NCBI GenBank assembly: GCA_002398515.1
Contig: DGZL01000169.1
Coordinates: 1,269 to 15,235 of the forward strand
DNA length: 13,967 nucleotides
Source: Firmicutes bacterium UBA4981
GTDB lineage: Bacteria > Bacillota > SHA-98 > UBA4971
Direction: 5' to 3'
Positions 1 to 7,433 of this stretch are shown piece by piece (the first letter of the stretch is position 1; each line of letters starts with the position of its first letter). The notes under the pieces are model-generated. The model had not been told where the DNA came from and searched no databases. It saw only the letters and a program-made list of their open reading frames with translations. The translations under genes were made by a program, and so were the position numbers.

Positions 1-743
1 GACGAAAGGGTTATTCCCTTTGGCAGCCCGGTTACATAGTCTCTGCCTCGGACTTCTGTGGACAGCTCCTCGTCAAGAGGCCAAACTGAGCCTATGGCAA
101 TCTTGATATTTTCAGCAGTCCGCTCGCCTATCATAAGGTTGTAGTTTCTGCGGACATACTTGACGATAGCCTCATCCATGTCGTCCCCGCCTACTCTAGC
201 AGAACGACCGGATACAATGCCTCCCAAGGAGATCACCGCAGAGTTAGTCATACCTCCTCCTATGTCTACCACCATACTACCTGTAGGTTCCTGGACGGGT
301 AGTCCTACACCGATGGCTGCAGCAACCGGTTCCTCGATGAGAAACGCAGCTCTTGCACCGGCCTCAATCGTCGCGTCGATTACTGCACGACGCTCAACTT
401 CAGTTACATACGCAGGGACTGAGACAATAACGCGCGGCCTGACAATCATTCTCCCTCTGCAACCACGCACAATCAGATGGCGGAGAAGATGCTTTGTCAT
501 GTCAAAATTGGCAATTACCCCCTGCTTTAGGGGACGCACCGCGCGAATAGCGCCAGGGGTTCTACCTATCATCCTCTTCGCTTCATCGCCTACGGCAATT
601 ACCTCATTTGATATCTCATCAATTGCGACCACTGAGGGTTCAATCATCACCACGCCTCGTCCTGCCACATATGCAAGGGAATTTGCAGTTCCAAGGTCTA
701 TAGCCATATCTTTGACAAATAATCCGTGTCTTCTACGCGCCAC
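1..743 (-). CDS. mreB: MreB/Mbl-family rod-shape actin homologue (3' end cut by window)
   Basis: Cytoplasmic actin-like ATPase that polymerises under the membrane and guides lateral cell-wall synthesis. About 247 N-terminal residues are present; the C-terminus lies beyond base 1. The phosphate-1 motif DLGTANSLAYV is near residue 16, followed by the MreB-typical EPSVVAID, the stretch FDMTKHLLRHL, VSVPAYVTEVERRAV, LIEEPVAAAIG and the phosphate-2 motif VVDMGGGITNSAV. The start is GTG at 741-743 with AGGAG nine bases upstream; it gives a basic N-terminal extension (VARRRHGLF) before the usual KDMAIDLG beginning. The gene follows the 36-aa lysine-rich ORF by 40 bases and is probably cotranscribed with it. 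MreB versus the paralogue Mbl cannot be settled from this part alone. Confidence 0.95.
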   Translation of the reverse strand, partial: MARRRHGLFVKDMAIDLGTANSLAYVAGRGVVMIEPSVVAIDEISNEVIAVGDEAKRMIGRTPGAIRAVRPLKQGVIANFDMTKHLLRHLIVRGCRGRMIVRPRVIVSVPAYVTEVERRAVIDATIEAGARAAFLIEEPVAAAIGVGLPVQEPTGSMVVDIGGGMTNSAVISLGGIVSGRSARVGGDDMDEAIVKYVRRNYNLMIGERTAENIKIAIGSVWPLDEELSTEVRGRDYVTGLPKGITLS

Positions 744-783
744 GCCCTTCTACTCCTTTGTGGTTTATTATCTAAGCACAGAC

Positions 784-894
784 TTACTGTTTCACAATCA
801 ATTGTACTTTCGCTGTGTTTTGCGATTTGACCTGCTCAGATTTTTGCTTCTTAGGTTTCTTTTTTTCCTTCTTCGATGGGACTTTTCCAGCCAT
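784..894 (-). CDS. 36-aa lysine-rich small protein upstream of mreB
   Basis: Short ORF with an excellent ribosome binding site: AGGAGGG then four bases then ATG at 892-894; TAA at 784-786. The product starts MAGKVPSKKEKKKPKK and ends TAKVQLIVKQ. Its first half is almost entirely Lys/Glu/Pro/Ser; the last ten residues could form a short beta-strand. There is no signal peptide or membrane segment. It is the only gene between the glycosylase and mreB and is separated from mreB by 40 bases, so it is probably the first gene of the mreB transcript. I do not recognise a family. The basic, Lys-rich make-up would suit binding to nucleic acid or acidic phospholipid, but that is inference. The strong start signal is the main reason to believe it is translated. 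Confidence 0.6.
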   Translation of the reverse strand: MAGKVPSKKEKKKPKKQKSEQVKSQNTAKVQLIVKQ

Positions 895-1060
895 AAAATC
901 CCTCCTAACTCGACCCAGGATTCTCGTTGAAATATAGCCAAAACGAAGAAGATATGCTGTGACTTAATTCTCTACGCTCACATTCGATTCCTTCTGCTTA
1001 TATCGACAAAAACCATGCTTCCCATCACTTACCATCCGGTCTTCCCGAAGAACGAAACAG

Positions 1061-1981
1061 CTACTCGAGTCCACGAATCTCTGCACCCAGCTTGTTCCTG
1101 GCGTAATAGAAAAGGTACTGCTGAGCATATCCGGCCAAGTCACCGAATTTTTCATGCGCAAATTCAGAAATGACACGAAGCGGTACTTTCTTGCTGTCAA
1201 AGAAAAGATAACGCATGATTCGGGTAACCCACACATCTATGGGGAATGCACCATAAAACCCGAAAGCGAACAAGAGAATGCAGTCAGCTACCTTATTCCC
1301 GATTCCCCGAAACTCCATGAGTCTGATCTTTGCCTCAGCGTATTCCAGATCACCGACTCCGTAGAGGTCAAATGCGCCGGATGCGATTCGCTCTGCGGCC
1401 TCCTTTATATAGGGTGCCTTAAAACCGGTCCTGCACTGTAGAAGGCCTTCAATATCAGCTCCCGCCAACATTTCGGGACTTGGAAAACTAAAATACGCCT
1501 CACAGGCATCTCCCTTGCATCCGTCAGGAATCGGGTCTCCGTATTTCTCAGCTAAAAGTTCCACGGAGCGACGAATGAGAGGGATGGAGTTTCGTGCTGA
1601 GATGATAAATGTCACCATCGCTTCCCAAGGATCCTGCCTGAGAAGACGTATCCCCGGAGCGAAGTCAATTGCAGTGCCGAGAGCAGGGTCAATTTCCCTG
1701 AGCCTGCTCTCAATCTCTCCCAAGTCGACATCAAAGGCAAAGTAATCCCTGGTCATGCCAATACTATCTTCATCTACCGGGCTTTCTAAGATTAGAAAGT
1801 CGTCTTCCTGCCTGACCCTTAGGACTTTCTCTTTGACGACACCGGTATACGCGCAAACGTCATTGCCTGTACTCTTCCACCTAAACGCCTGGCCACACAT
1901 GAGAGTGTCTTTGAGGCTAAATGGAGCTATCTTCGAAAACCGTACATCATCACCGGTCGATTCCACCACAACTTCTGCCAA
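1061..1981 (-). CDS. ogg: 8-oxoguanine DNA glycosylase, OGG1-like (HhH-GPD superfamily)
   Basis: Bifunctional base-excision repair glycosylase/AP lyase expected to remove 8-oxoguanine opposite C. The 306 residues show the OGG1 layout. An N-terminal domain carries CGQAFRW (29-35), matching SGQSFRW of human OGG1. A helical core follows, then the helix-hairpin-helix FRGIGNKVADC (224-234) with the Schiff-base lysine K230, and the Gly/Pro-Asp motif FPIDVW with catalytic D249. The OGG1 NNN(I) loop appears as ARNSI (129-133). Start is TTG at 1979-1981 with GGAG five bases upstream; it begins two bases after the TAG of the UPF0182 gene, implying translational coupling. The full N-terminal domain makes it the long eukaryote-like form, not the shorter archaeal OGG2 or AGOG. 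Confidence 0.92.
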   Translation of the reverse strand: MAEVVVESTGDDVRFSKIAPFSLKDTLMCGQAFRWKSTGNDVCAYTGVVKEKVLRVRQEDDFLILESPVDEDSIGMTRDYFAFDVDLGEIESRLREIDPALGTAIDFAPGIRLLRQDPWEAMVTFIISARNSIPLIRRSVELLAEKYGDPIPDGCKGDACEAYFSFPSPEMLAGADIEGLLQCRTGFKAPYIKEAAERIASGAFDLYGVGDLEYAEAKIRLMEFRGIGNKVADCILLFAFGFYGAFPIDVWVTRIMRYLFFDSKKVPLRVISEFAHEKFGDLAGYAQQYLFYYARNKLGAEIRGLE

Positions 1982-1983
1982 AC

Positions 1984-4740
1984 CTACTCCGTCCTCTCTT
2001 TCAACTCCTCAAGCAGTTTTCCCAGCTTGGCCAAGGATTCTCCGAATCCGGTGAAATCTCCCTGGCTGAGATACTCATCAGCTTCCTCGTAAGTTTTCAC
2101 TGCATCTTTCACCAGCGCCTGCACAGTCACGTGCACAGCCGGATCATCTATCTCTGTCACAACATCTTCAACGGTAGGCTCTACGTCCTCTCGAGCTTCT
2201 GCAGCTTCGGCTTTTCGGACAGTCCCGGATGCTGAGGCAAACACTGACCGAAGGGCTTCCTCCAACGTATCTTCCATAGCAACTGAATCTCCGAATGCCA
2301 CAAGCACCCGCCTCAACTCAGGCAACTCACTCCGCTCAGCCAAAAGGTAAAGTGGCTCTACGTATAGGAGTGACCTCTCAATCGGAATCACCAAGAGATT
2401 CCCTCTGACGACCTTAGATCCACGTTGACTCCAAAGAGTCAGGGCTTGAGATATTTCAGGGTGCTGATCTATTCTGGATTCGATCTGCATCGGCCCATAT
2501 ACTAGTCTGTCCTTGGGGAAAGTGTACAAAACCAGCTCTCCCAAGCGAGGCACATCACACCTGGCCATGAGCCACCCTATCATGTTATCTTTGCCTGAAG
2601 GGACAAACGGCAATATCAACAGGTACTCCGCCTGTTCCTCTCCGGGTGTTTTCATAAACACATAATAAGGGGATACTTCGACGCGCTCCTGCCCGTAGAC
2701 TTCGACGGGAAACTCCCAGTTGTCTCCCCTGTTGTAAAATGTGTCAGGCGCAGTCATGTGATAGAGACAGAGCACCCGTGCTTGAATCTCAAAAAGATCC
2801 GCAGGATAACGCACATGCGCCTTGAGAGCGTCAGGCATGTCGTCAAAAGGCTTGAACAGACTCTTGAAAATCTTGGACAGGGTCCCGGCAATAGGGTCAG
2901 AAGGATCGAACAAGTAGAACGTGACATCGCCGTTGTATGCGTCTATCACGACTTTAACAGAATTCCGGATATAGTTGAAGCCCTCTTGGACAGGCTGTGA
3001 ATATGGATAAAGGTCGCTCATGGTATACGCGTCCCATATCCAGAACAGCCTACCGTCAACAAGGACAAGATAAGGATCTTCATCGTAATTAAGGAACGGC
3101 GCGATCTTCTTCACCCGATCCCTTATGTTCCGATCAAATAGCACACGGCTCTCAGAACCGATATCCGAAGAGAATAACAGCTTGGAACTGCCAAAGCGGA
3201 GCGCAAAAGCTATTCTTCGCATCAATGAGGAAAGTTTGATTCCTCCTGTCCCTTCATAGACCGCATATGCATTGGAATCTCCTTCAGGGTAATCAAACTC
3301 CTTTGCATCAGTATTAACTATGACGTAGTCATCGGTCTTCTCGCCAAAGTAGATCTCAGGCCTCATCACATCAAACCCAGGATGAGATGATCTCGGCGGG
3401 ATATCTGCAATGACAAACTTGGGAAGGCCTTCCCTTGAGACCTCGTTGGTAGGGCTCATGGCAAGTCCATAGCCATGGGTATATACCAGGTGCTGACTGA
3501 CCCAAGTCTTAGCTTGTGTCGGAAGGAGCGCCACAGACAATTCCCTGGCTGATAATGCCATCTGCCTGGTCCTATCCCCTACTTGGTATCTATCTAGATC
3601 TATATCACAGAAATCATAATAAGCCCGAATCTCTTGGAGCTGTCCGTATGTTTGACCCAGCGAGCGCCAGTCCCAAAGCCTTATGTTTTCTATTGTGTCC
3701 CTATGCTCCTCAGTCAGCTTCTCAAATGTTAAATCATGATTGACGTCCAAAGACTTGACGTCTGTTTTACCCAACCCGAAAGCCCTGCGTGTAGACTCGA
3801 TGTTATGCGCGATGTAAGGCGTCTCCCTTGATAACTCACTGGGCTCAACTGCAAACTTCTGGACGAGGTTAGGGAATATGCTGCCTAAGACAACCGAACC
3901 GACAACAAACACTACGAACGTGGTAATCAACAGTTTCCTACTACGAACGAATACGCCGACAAGCACGAGGACTCCAAGAATAATGGCTAGGACTGTGAGT
4001 ACGCGAAGCCCCGGAAGGAGGGCATGCACGTCTGTGAAGCTAGGCCCGAATACCACTCCCCTCTCGGAATATACCAGGGAAAGCCCTTGGATTCTGTATC
4101 CCCATGCCTTGAGAAACAAAGCCGCTGCTGCCAGGAAACCAAGATGAAACTTAGCCGCACCCTCTCCCTCACCTGTCCATAACCCTGTTACAGGAACAGA
4201 ACCTGAGAACACATAAAGAATAAGGCTCCCTGCAAGAGTCATTACCACAAGAGAAATGAGCAGCCGATACACTGTGAGATGGAATGGGAGATTAAATAGG
4301 TAGAAACCTACATCTATATTGAAAAGAGGATCAAGAATACCTGCAGCCGTTCGGTTTAGAAAGCTCTGGACAGTCATCCACTGAGATGACATGGCAACTC
4401 CCGCGAGCACCGCAACCACAATCGCAAGAACCAAGAATGTGCGCCGGATAGACCCGGCAATCTGCCCGGGAGGGGCGTCAGGAAAGCGTTCCGCAATACG
4501 TCGGGATCTGCCTATGCTTCTTGCTGCAAAACCCAGATTGGCGTATAGGAATACAAAGGATGCCAGGCCTGCAATGAGGCCTACAAGAACCTTCCACGAA
4601 ATAGGAATCAAGAATGTATCTAGGTAACCAAGGCTGTCAAACCATAGAATATCAGTGAAAATACCTGCGATCTGACGCGAGCTGATAGCTAAGGCAGCTA
4701 GCACAACTAACACAGCAATCGACAAAACTCGTTTGAACAC
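1984..4740 (-). CDS. UPF0182 family large membrane protein
   Basis: A 918-residue integral membrane protein of the UPF0182 (COG1615) family, whose molecular function is not established. About seven hydrophobic segments fill the N-terminal third (roughly residues 5-21, 49-69, 100-118, 153-178, 198-212, 246-265, 269-290). A large domain of about 550 residues, presumably extracytoplasmic, follows, and the protein ends in an acidic, Glu-rich probably helical tail. Family-typical stretches include DILWFDSLGYLDTF after the first helix, ERGVVFGPSFTDVHALLP between helices five and six, and RRAFGL plus IENIRLWDW in the soluble part. Start is GTG (4738-4740) behind a GGGGGG tract. Length is normal for the family. 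The glycosylase gene follows after two bases. Assignment to the family is secure; no catalytic role can be given. Confidence 0.93.
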   Translation of the reverse strand: MFKRVLSIAVLVVLAALAISSRQIAGIFTDILWFDSLGYLDTFLIPISWKVLVGLIAGLASFVFLYANLGFAARSIGRSRRIAERFPDAPPGQIAGSIRRTFLVLAIVVAVLAGVAMSSQWMTVQSFLNRTAAGILDPLFNIDVGFYLFNLPFHLTVYRLLISLVVMTLAGSLILYVFSGSVPVTGLWTGEGEGAAKFHLGFLAAAALFLKAWGYRIQGLSLVYSERGVVFGPSFTDVHALLPGLRVLTVLAIILGVLVLVGVFVRSRKLLITTFVVFVVGSVVLGSIFPNLVQKFAVEPSELSRETPYIAHNIESTRRAFGLGKTDVKSLDVNHDLTFEKLTEEHRDTIENIRLWDWRSLGQTYGQLQEIRAYYDFCDIDLDRYQVGDRTRQMALSARELSVALLPTQAKTWVSQHLVYTHGYGLAMSPTNEVSREGLPKFVIADIPPRSSHPGFDVMRPEIYFGEKTDDYVIVNTDAKEFDYPEGDSNAYAVYEGTGGIKLSSLMRRIAFALRFGSSKLLFSSDIGSESRVLFDRNIRDRVKKIAPFLNYDEDPYLVLVDGRLFWIWDAYTMSDLYPYSQPVQEGFNYIRNSVKVVIDAYNGDVTFYLFDPSDPIAGTLSKIFKSLFKPFDDMPDALKAHVRYPADLFEIQARVLCLYHMTAPDTFYNRGDNWEFPVEVYGQERVEVSPYYVFMKTPGEEQAEYLLILPFVPSGKDNMIGWLMARCDVPRLGELVLYTFPKDRLVYGPMQIESRIDQHPEISQALTLWSQRGSKVVRGNLLVIPIERSLLYVEPLYLLAERSELPELRRVLVAFGDSVAMEDTLEEALRSVFASASGTVRKAEAAEAREDVEPTVEDVVTEIDDPAVHVTVQALVKDAVKTYEEADEYLSQGDFTGFGESLAKLGKLLEELKERTE

Positions 4741-5036
4741 TATATTCCCCCCGTTCGGGCACGGTGCAATCTCATTCTGATTCTTCTCTAACGGGGAGTC
4801 GATTCCTGCTATTTAGTTGTGCGCCTCACAGCAAAAGGCCTATTAAGAGGAGGCTTAAGTTGATAGGCGATATTCAAGAAACCGATTGCATGTTGAATGA
4901 AAGTCAACTTGGACCCAGGCGAATTCACCTGTGTTGCCTCCTTTGCGCATATGCGGCTCAAGTTAAGGCACGCTTGCATCAGCCCGAATTCCAGGCAGTC
5001 ACCGCTCAACAAGATCCCCCCTTGTGAAATCCTTTT
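4741..5036. other. 296-bp spacer between UPF0182 gene and ABC permease gene
   Basis: Separates the 3' end of the peptide/transport operon from the UPF0182 gene. It contains the small minus-strand ORF listed separately. I see no clear rho-independent terminator after the permease stop and no convincing -35/-10 pair; a GGGGGG tract at its left end serves as the start signal of the UPF0182 gene. Confidence 0.5.
4809..4928 (-). CDS. Possible 39-aa small protein, unknown
   Basis: Minus-strand ORF starting at GTG (4926-4928) with AAAGGAGG eight bases upstream, a near-perfect Shine-Dalgarno, and ending in TAG at 4809-4811. The product is mildly hydrophobic in the middle (FIQHAIGFLNIAYQL) and basic at the end (RPFAVRRTTK). 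The frame is open further up to a TTG at 5010-5012, six bases after a GGGGGG tract, which would give 67 residues. It sits after the ABC permease gene and could be the last gene of that operon, for instance a small immunity or accessory peptide, but nothing in its sequence proves this. I recognise no family; the frame may be fortuitous. Confidence 0.35.
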   Translation of the reverse strand: MNSPGSKLTFIQHAIGFLNIAYQLKPPLNRPFAVRRTTK

Positions 5037-5819
5037 TTAATGTTTCCCTAGCAGTCCCCTGTCTTTCGCGAATCTCTCAGCCATGACGAAACACCGGATA
5101 CCCAAGATAAGCCACAAACCGCTCAAAATGCACAGCTTCACAAGACTTGATATCCATAAGGTAACAGGAAAACCCTTAAGCGCAGGCTCCATCAGTCTGA
5201 CCCCATGAGCAAACGGCAAAACTGAACCCAGAACCTCCACTGCTTGAGGCAATTCGCCTGAAGGAGACAAGGCCAAAGGCAATAGCGCAAGACTTGCAAG
5301 GTTTGGGATGAAACCCAGGCGCTTCACTATGAGTGTAAGAGAACCCAGGAAGAACCCTATACCGAGCATGCCCATGTTCATAAAGAGGACGATCACAGAC
5401 ACCATTAGGAGAATTGGGCCTACCTGTTGACTCGGGGACACCATCCCTGCAACTATAAGCACAACAGGCATTATCCTAATTGTGTCAGCAGTGCAACGAA
5501 ACACGATTAGCGAAGGCAATCCAATAGGCGTAAGGCATAACTGCTCAAGGGCTCCAAGGTCTGATTCCTCCCTCACCACTCGATGGACAATCTGCAGGCC
5601 GATGAGGGCAACAAACGCTGCGGCAAGTGCCACGACCTTCTCGGGGCTTTCCACTGCAACACCGGAAATACCCCGGGGAAACGACCCTTCCAGCAATGAC
5701 GGCACAGCTACTGTAGTAAAGATCACGGTAATGATTTCACACGCGGCTTGGACCGGATATGCCAAGTGGTTTTTCAGACCTCTTTTCAGTTCAGCCAGGA
5801 GGATAGCCGGCGCTGTCAT
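5037..5819 (-). CDS. ABC-2 type transporter permease subunit
   Basis: Integral membrane half of an ABC exporter. The 260 residues contain about six hydrophobic segments (roughly 21-43, 60-80, 108-127, 132-160, 168-187, 222-246). The cytoplasmic stretch REESDLGALEQLCLTPI (83-99) matches the ABC-2 family coupling region, usually seen as GTLEQLL..P. The ATG at 5817-5819 overlaps the TGA of the ATPase gene by three bases in ATGA, so the two subunits are translationally coupled and surely work together. In B. subtilis yydIJ an equivalent pair follows the epipeptide maturation genes; here it would export the modified peptide or protect the producer from it. That role is inferred from context; the ABC-2 assignment is from sequence. 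Confidence 0.88.
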   Translation of the reverse strand: MTAPAILLAELKRGLKNHLAYPVQAACEIITVIFTTVAVPSLLEGSFPRGISGVAVESPEKVVALAAAFVALIGLQIVHRVVREESDLGALEQLCLTPIGLPSLIVFRCTADTIRIMPVVLIVAGMVSPSQQVGPILLMVSVIVLFMNMGMLGIGFFLGSLTLIVKRLGFIPNLASLALLPLALSPSGELPQAVEVLGSVLPFAHGVRLMEPALKGFPVTLWISSLVKLCILSGLWLILGIRCFVMAERFAKDRGLLGKH

Positions 5820-6646
5820 GTAATATCCCCCGCCTTCCTTCCTTCACCGAAATCGTGCCTCTGGAAGCCCGTGGATTTATCCGTAGAGTCTATGACCTCC
5901 AGAAAAACCTCCTCAAGCCAAGGTGAAGACTGAGCCTGACCATCTATCGCCCAACTCATCTTCGCGATCAACCCTTGCATGGTATCGACTGTCACTGCCT
6001 TACCCTGCCTTAGAATACAAACATGGCTGGCGAGCTCCTGCGCTTCATCCATTTGATGGGTAGCGATAACAATCGCGCATCGCCTTTTCGATACGACTTC
6101 ACGAAGAAGTTGCCGTATCTCATGCCGAGAAGCAACATCCAGCCCGAATGTGGGTTCATCCAGTATCAATAGGCGAGGGCCAGGCAGCAAGGCTATGGCA
6201 AGGAGCAATCTTTGGCGCATGCCTCGGGACAGTTCCCCTACACGTCTCGTAAGAATGCTTTCGAAATCCAATAGTCCCGCCAAGGTCTTGATACGCTCTC
6301 TTGACTTCTTGCCGTAGATCCCCCTCAGCGCAGCAAAGTACTCCAGATTATCTCCGGCAGTCAGGTTCCAGTAGATCGAGCGAGCGTCACCTAACATCAC
6401 GCCTACCTTTTCCAAGGCTTTCTTCCGCTTTCTGATCACATCGACCCCGCCTACTGTAATCCTTCCACAAGTGGGAATCAGGAGGCCTGCAAGGAGCTTG
6501 ATGACAGTGGTCTTGCCCGATCCGTTGGGCCCGAGGAGTGCCAGCGTCTCCCCTTCCCGGATTGCGAAAGAAAGTCCCTCTACTCCCATGGCCAAAGGCC
6601 TGCCTCGGAAATCTCTATATACCTTTGTTACGTCGAAAAACTCCAC
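5816..6646 (-). CDS. ABC transporter ATP-binding protein (ABC-2 exporter class)
   Basis: Nucleotide-binding subunit, 276 residues. Walker A is GPNGSGKT (39-46), the signature LSRGMRQR (139-146), Walker B LLILDEPTFGLD (159-170) and the H-loop ATHQMDE with H197. The usual Q-loop glutamine is replaced in the segment GVMLGDARSIYWNLT (82-96), a pattern I associate with some ABC-2 drug/peptide exporters. The last 45 residues after the core fold are a short tail without recognisable domain. Start is GTG at 6644-6646; a G7 tract lies about 16 bases upstream, which is far for a ribosome binding site, but beginning at VEFFDVTKVYRDF fits the family N-terminus. It lies 31 bases after the CPBP protease gene and overlaps the permease gene. 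Confidence 0.92.
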   Translation of the reverse strand: MEFFDVTKVYRDFRGRPLAMGVEGLSFAIREGETLALLGPNGSGKTTVIKLLAGLLIPTCGRITVGGVDVIRKRKKALEKVGVMLGDARSIYWNLTAGDNLEYFAALRGIYGKKSRERIKTLAGLLDFESILTRRVGELSRGMRQRLLLAIALLPGPRLLILDEPTFGLDVASRHEIRQLLREVVSKRRCAIVIATHQMDEAQELASHVCILRQGKAVTVDTMQGLIAKMSWAIDGQAQSSPWLEEVFLEVIDSTDKSTGFQRHDFGEGRKAGDIT

Positions 6647-6677
6647 GTAAGACGTAATCCATCCCCCCCAAGAGGCC

Positions 6678-7427
6678 TTATCTTAAGCCGTGCGTCTCCC
6701 ACGTCCCGAATATCCTATCCCACACGAAACCTGCATAATTCAGGCCGAAGTGGGCGATCCACCCTGGCCAAAGCGAACAGGTTGCCTGGTTTAAGGCGCA
6801 AAACACCATCCCGAGTGTAGTCGGCATTATAAGCGCATACAACGGGATCCCAATGCTCTTTCCTCTCAAGCAGCAAAATGCAGGGACGAAATGAATCAGC
6901 CCAAACAAAATAGAGGAACCCGTGATACTCAAGAGACCCGTCAACCTAGTCGATACCCCTAAGGAGCCTAATAACCGCTTGCCCAATGAAACCGACAACC
7001 CTCGAAATATGAACTCCTCCATGAAAGTCTGGGAGCAAATCATGGGTAATCCCAGGATCATTCCATAAGGCTTTGGGTAATCTTTCAAGGAAAGGTAGAC
7101 TCCGCCCGGACTTGCATGCCCAGTGTCCACCATCTTTCGAAAGCCCGCGGTAGGACGAAGAATCAGAAAATTCGCTACCCTGCCTATGACGAATGCAATT
7201 GTCCAAAGAGAAATCAGTGTTGTCCAAGGACACTTAAGCAACGACGGCATGTTGAGACCATAGATCTCTAAGGGATCTCCCAAATGTATGATCCCAGCCA
7301 ATACTAATGAGAAACAAACCACAAAAGGCGTGGCGTCAGTAAAACCATCTCGTTCTCGGGCTGCGCAAGACACAAGGACCCTCACGAGAAGTGAAATCCC
7401 GAGAAGGATATAAGTCGAAGTAGTCAC
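6678..7427 (-). CDS. CPBP family intramembrane metalloprotease (CAAX protease / bacteriocin-processing type)
   Basis: Polytopic membrane protease (ABI/CPBP, Rce1-like family), 249 residues. All three catalytic motifs are present: EEFIFRG (E137, E138, R142), FGLIH (F175, H179) and HFGLN (H226, N230), each in a hydrophobic segment. Earlier membrane segments lie near residues 6-21, 35-50 and 70-90. Start is GTG at 7425-7427, six bases after the radical SAM stop codon; GGAAAGGGG at the end of that gene can serve as its ribosome binding site. Placed directly after a radical SAM maturase and before an ABC pair, it occupies the position of the membrane protease in B. subtilis yydFGHIJ. I infer that it cleaves the leader of the modified peptide or gives immunity. 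Confidence 0.9.
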   Translation of the reverse strand: MTTSTYILLGISLLVRVLVSCAARERDGFTDATPFVVCFSLVLAGIIHLGDPLEIYGLNMPSLLKCPWTTLISLWTIAFVIGRVANFLILRPTAGFRKMVDTGHASPGGVYLSLKDYPKPYGMILGLPMICSQTFMEEFIFRGLSVSLGKRLLGSLGVSTRLTGLLSITGSSILFGLIHFVPAFCCLRGKSIGIPLYALIMPTTLGMVFCALNQATCSLWPGWIAHFGLNYAGFVWDRIFGTWETHGLR

Positions 7428-7433
7428 AGCCTT

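Noticed and set aside
160..930. Long plus-strand frame opposite mreB
   Set aside because: It is the antisense of mreB and the Lys-rich ORF, with low-complexity Ser/Thr/Arg composition and no start signal.
964..1236. 90-codon minus-strand frame overlapping the 3' end of the glycosylase gene
   Set aside because: It overlaps the conserved C-terminal part of the glycosylase in another frame and has no convincing start.
5020..5040. Terminator after the ABC permease
   Set aside because: The A/T-rich sequence at the permease stop has no GC-rich stem of useful length next to it.
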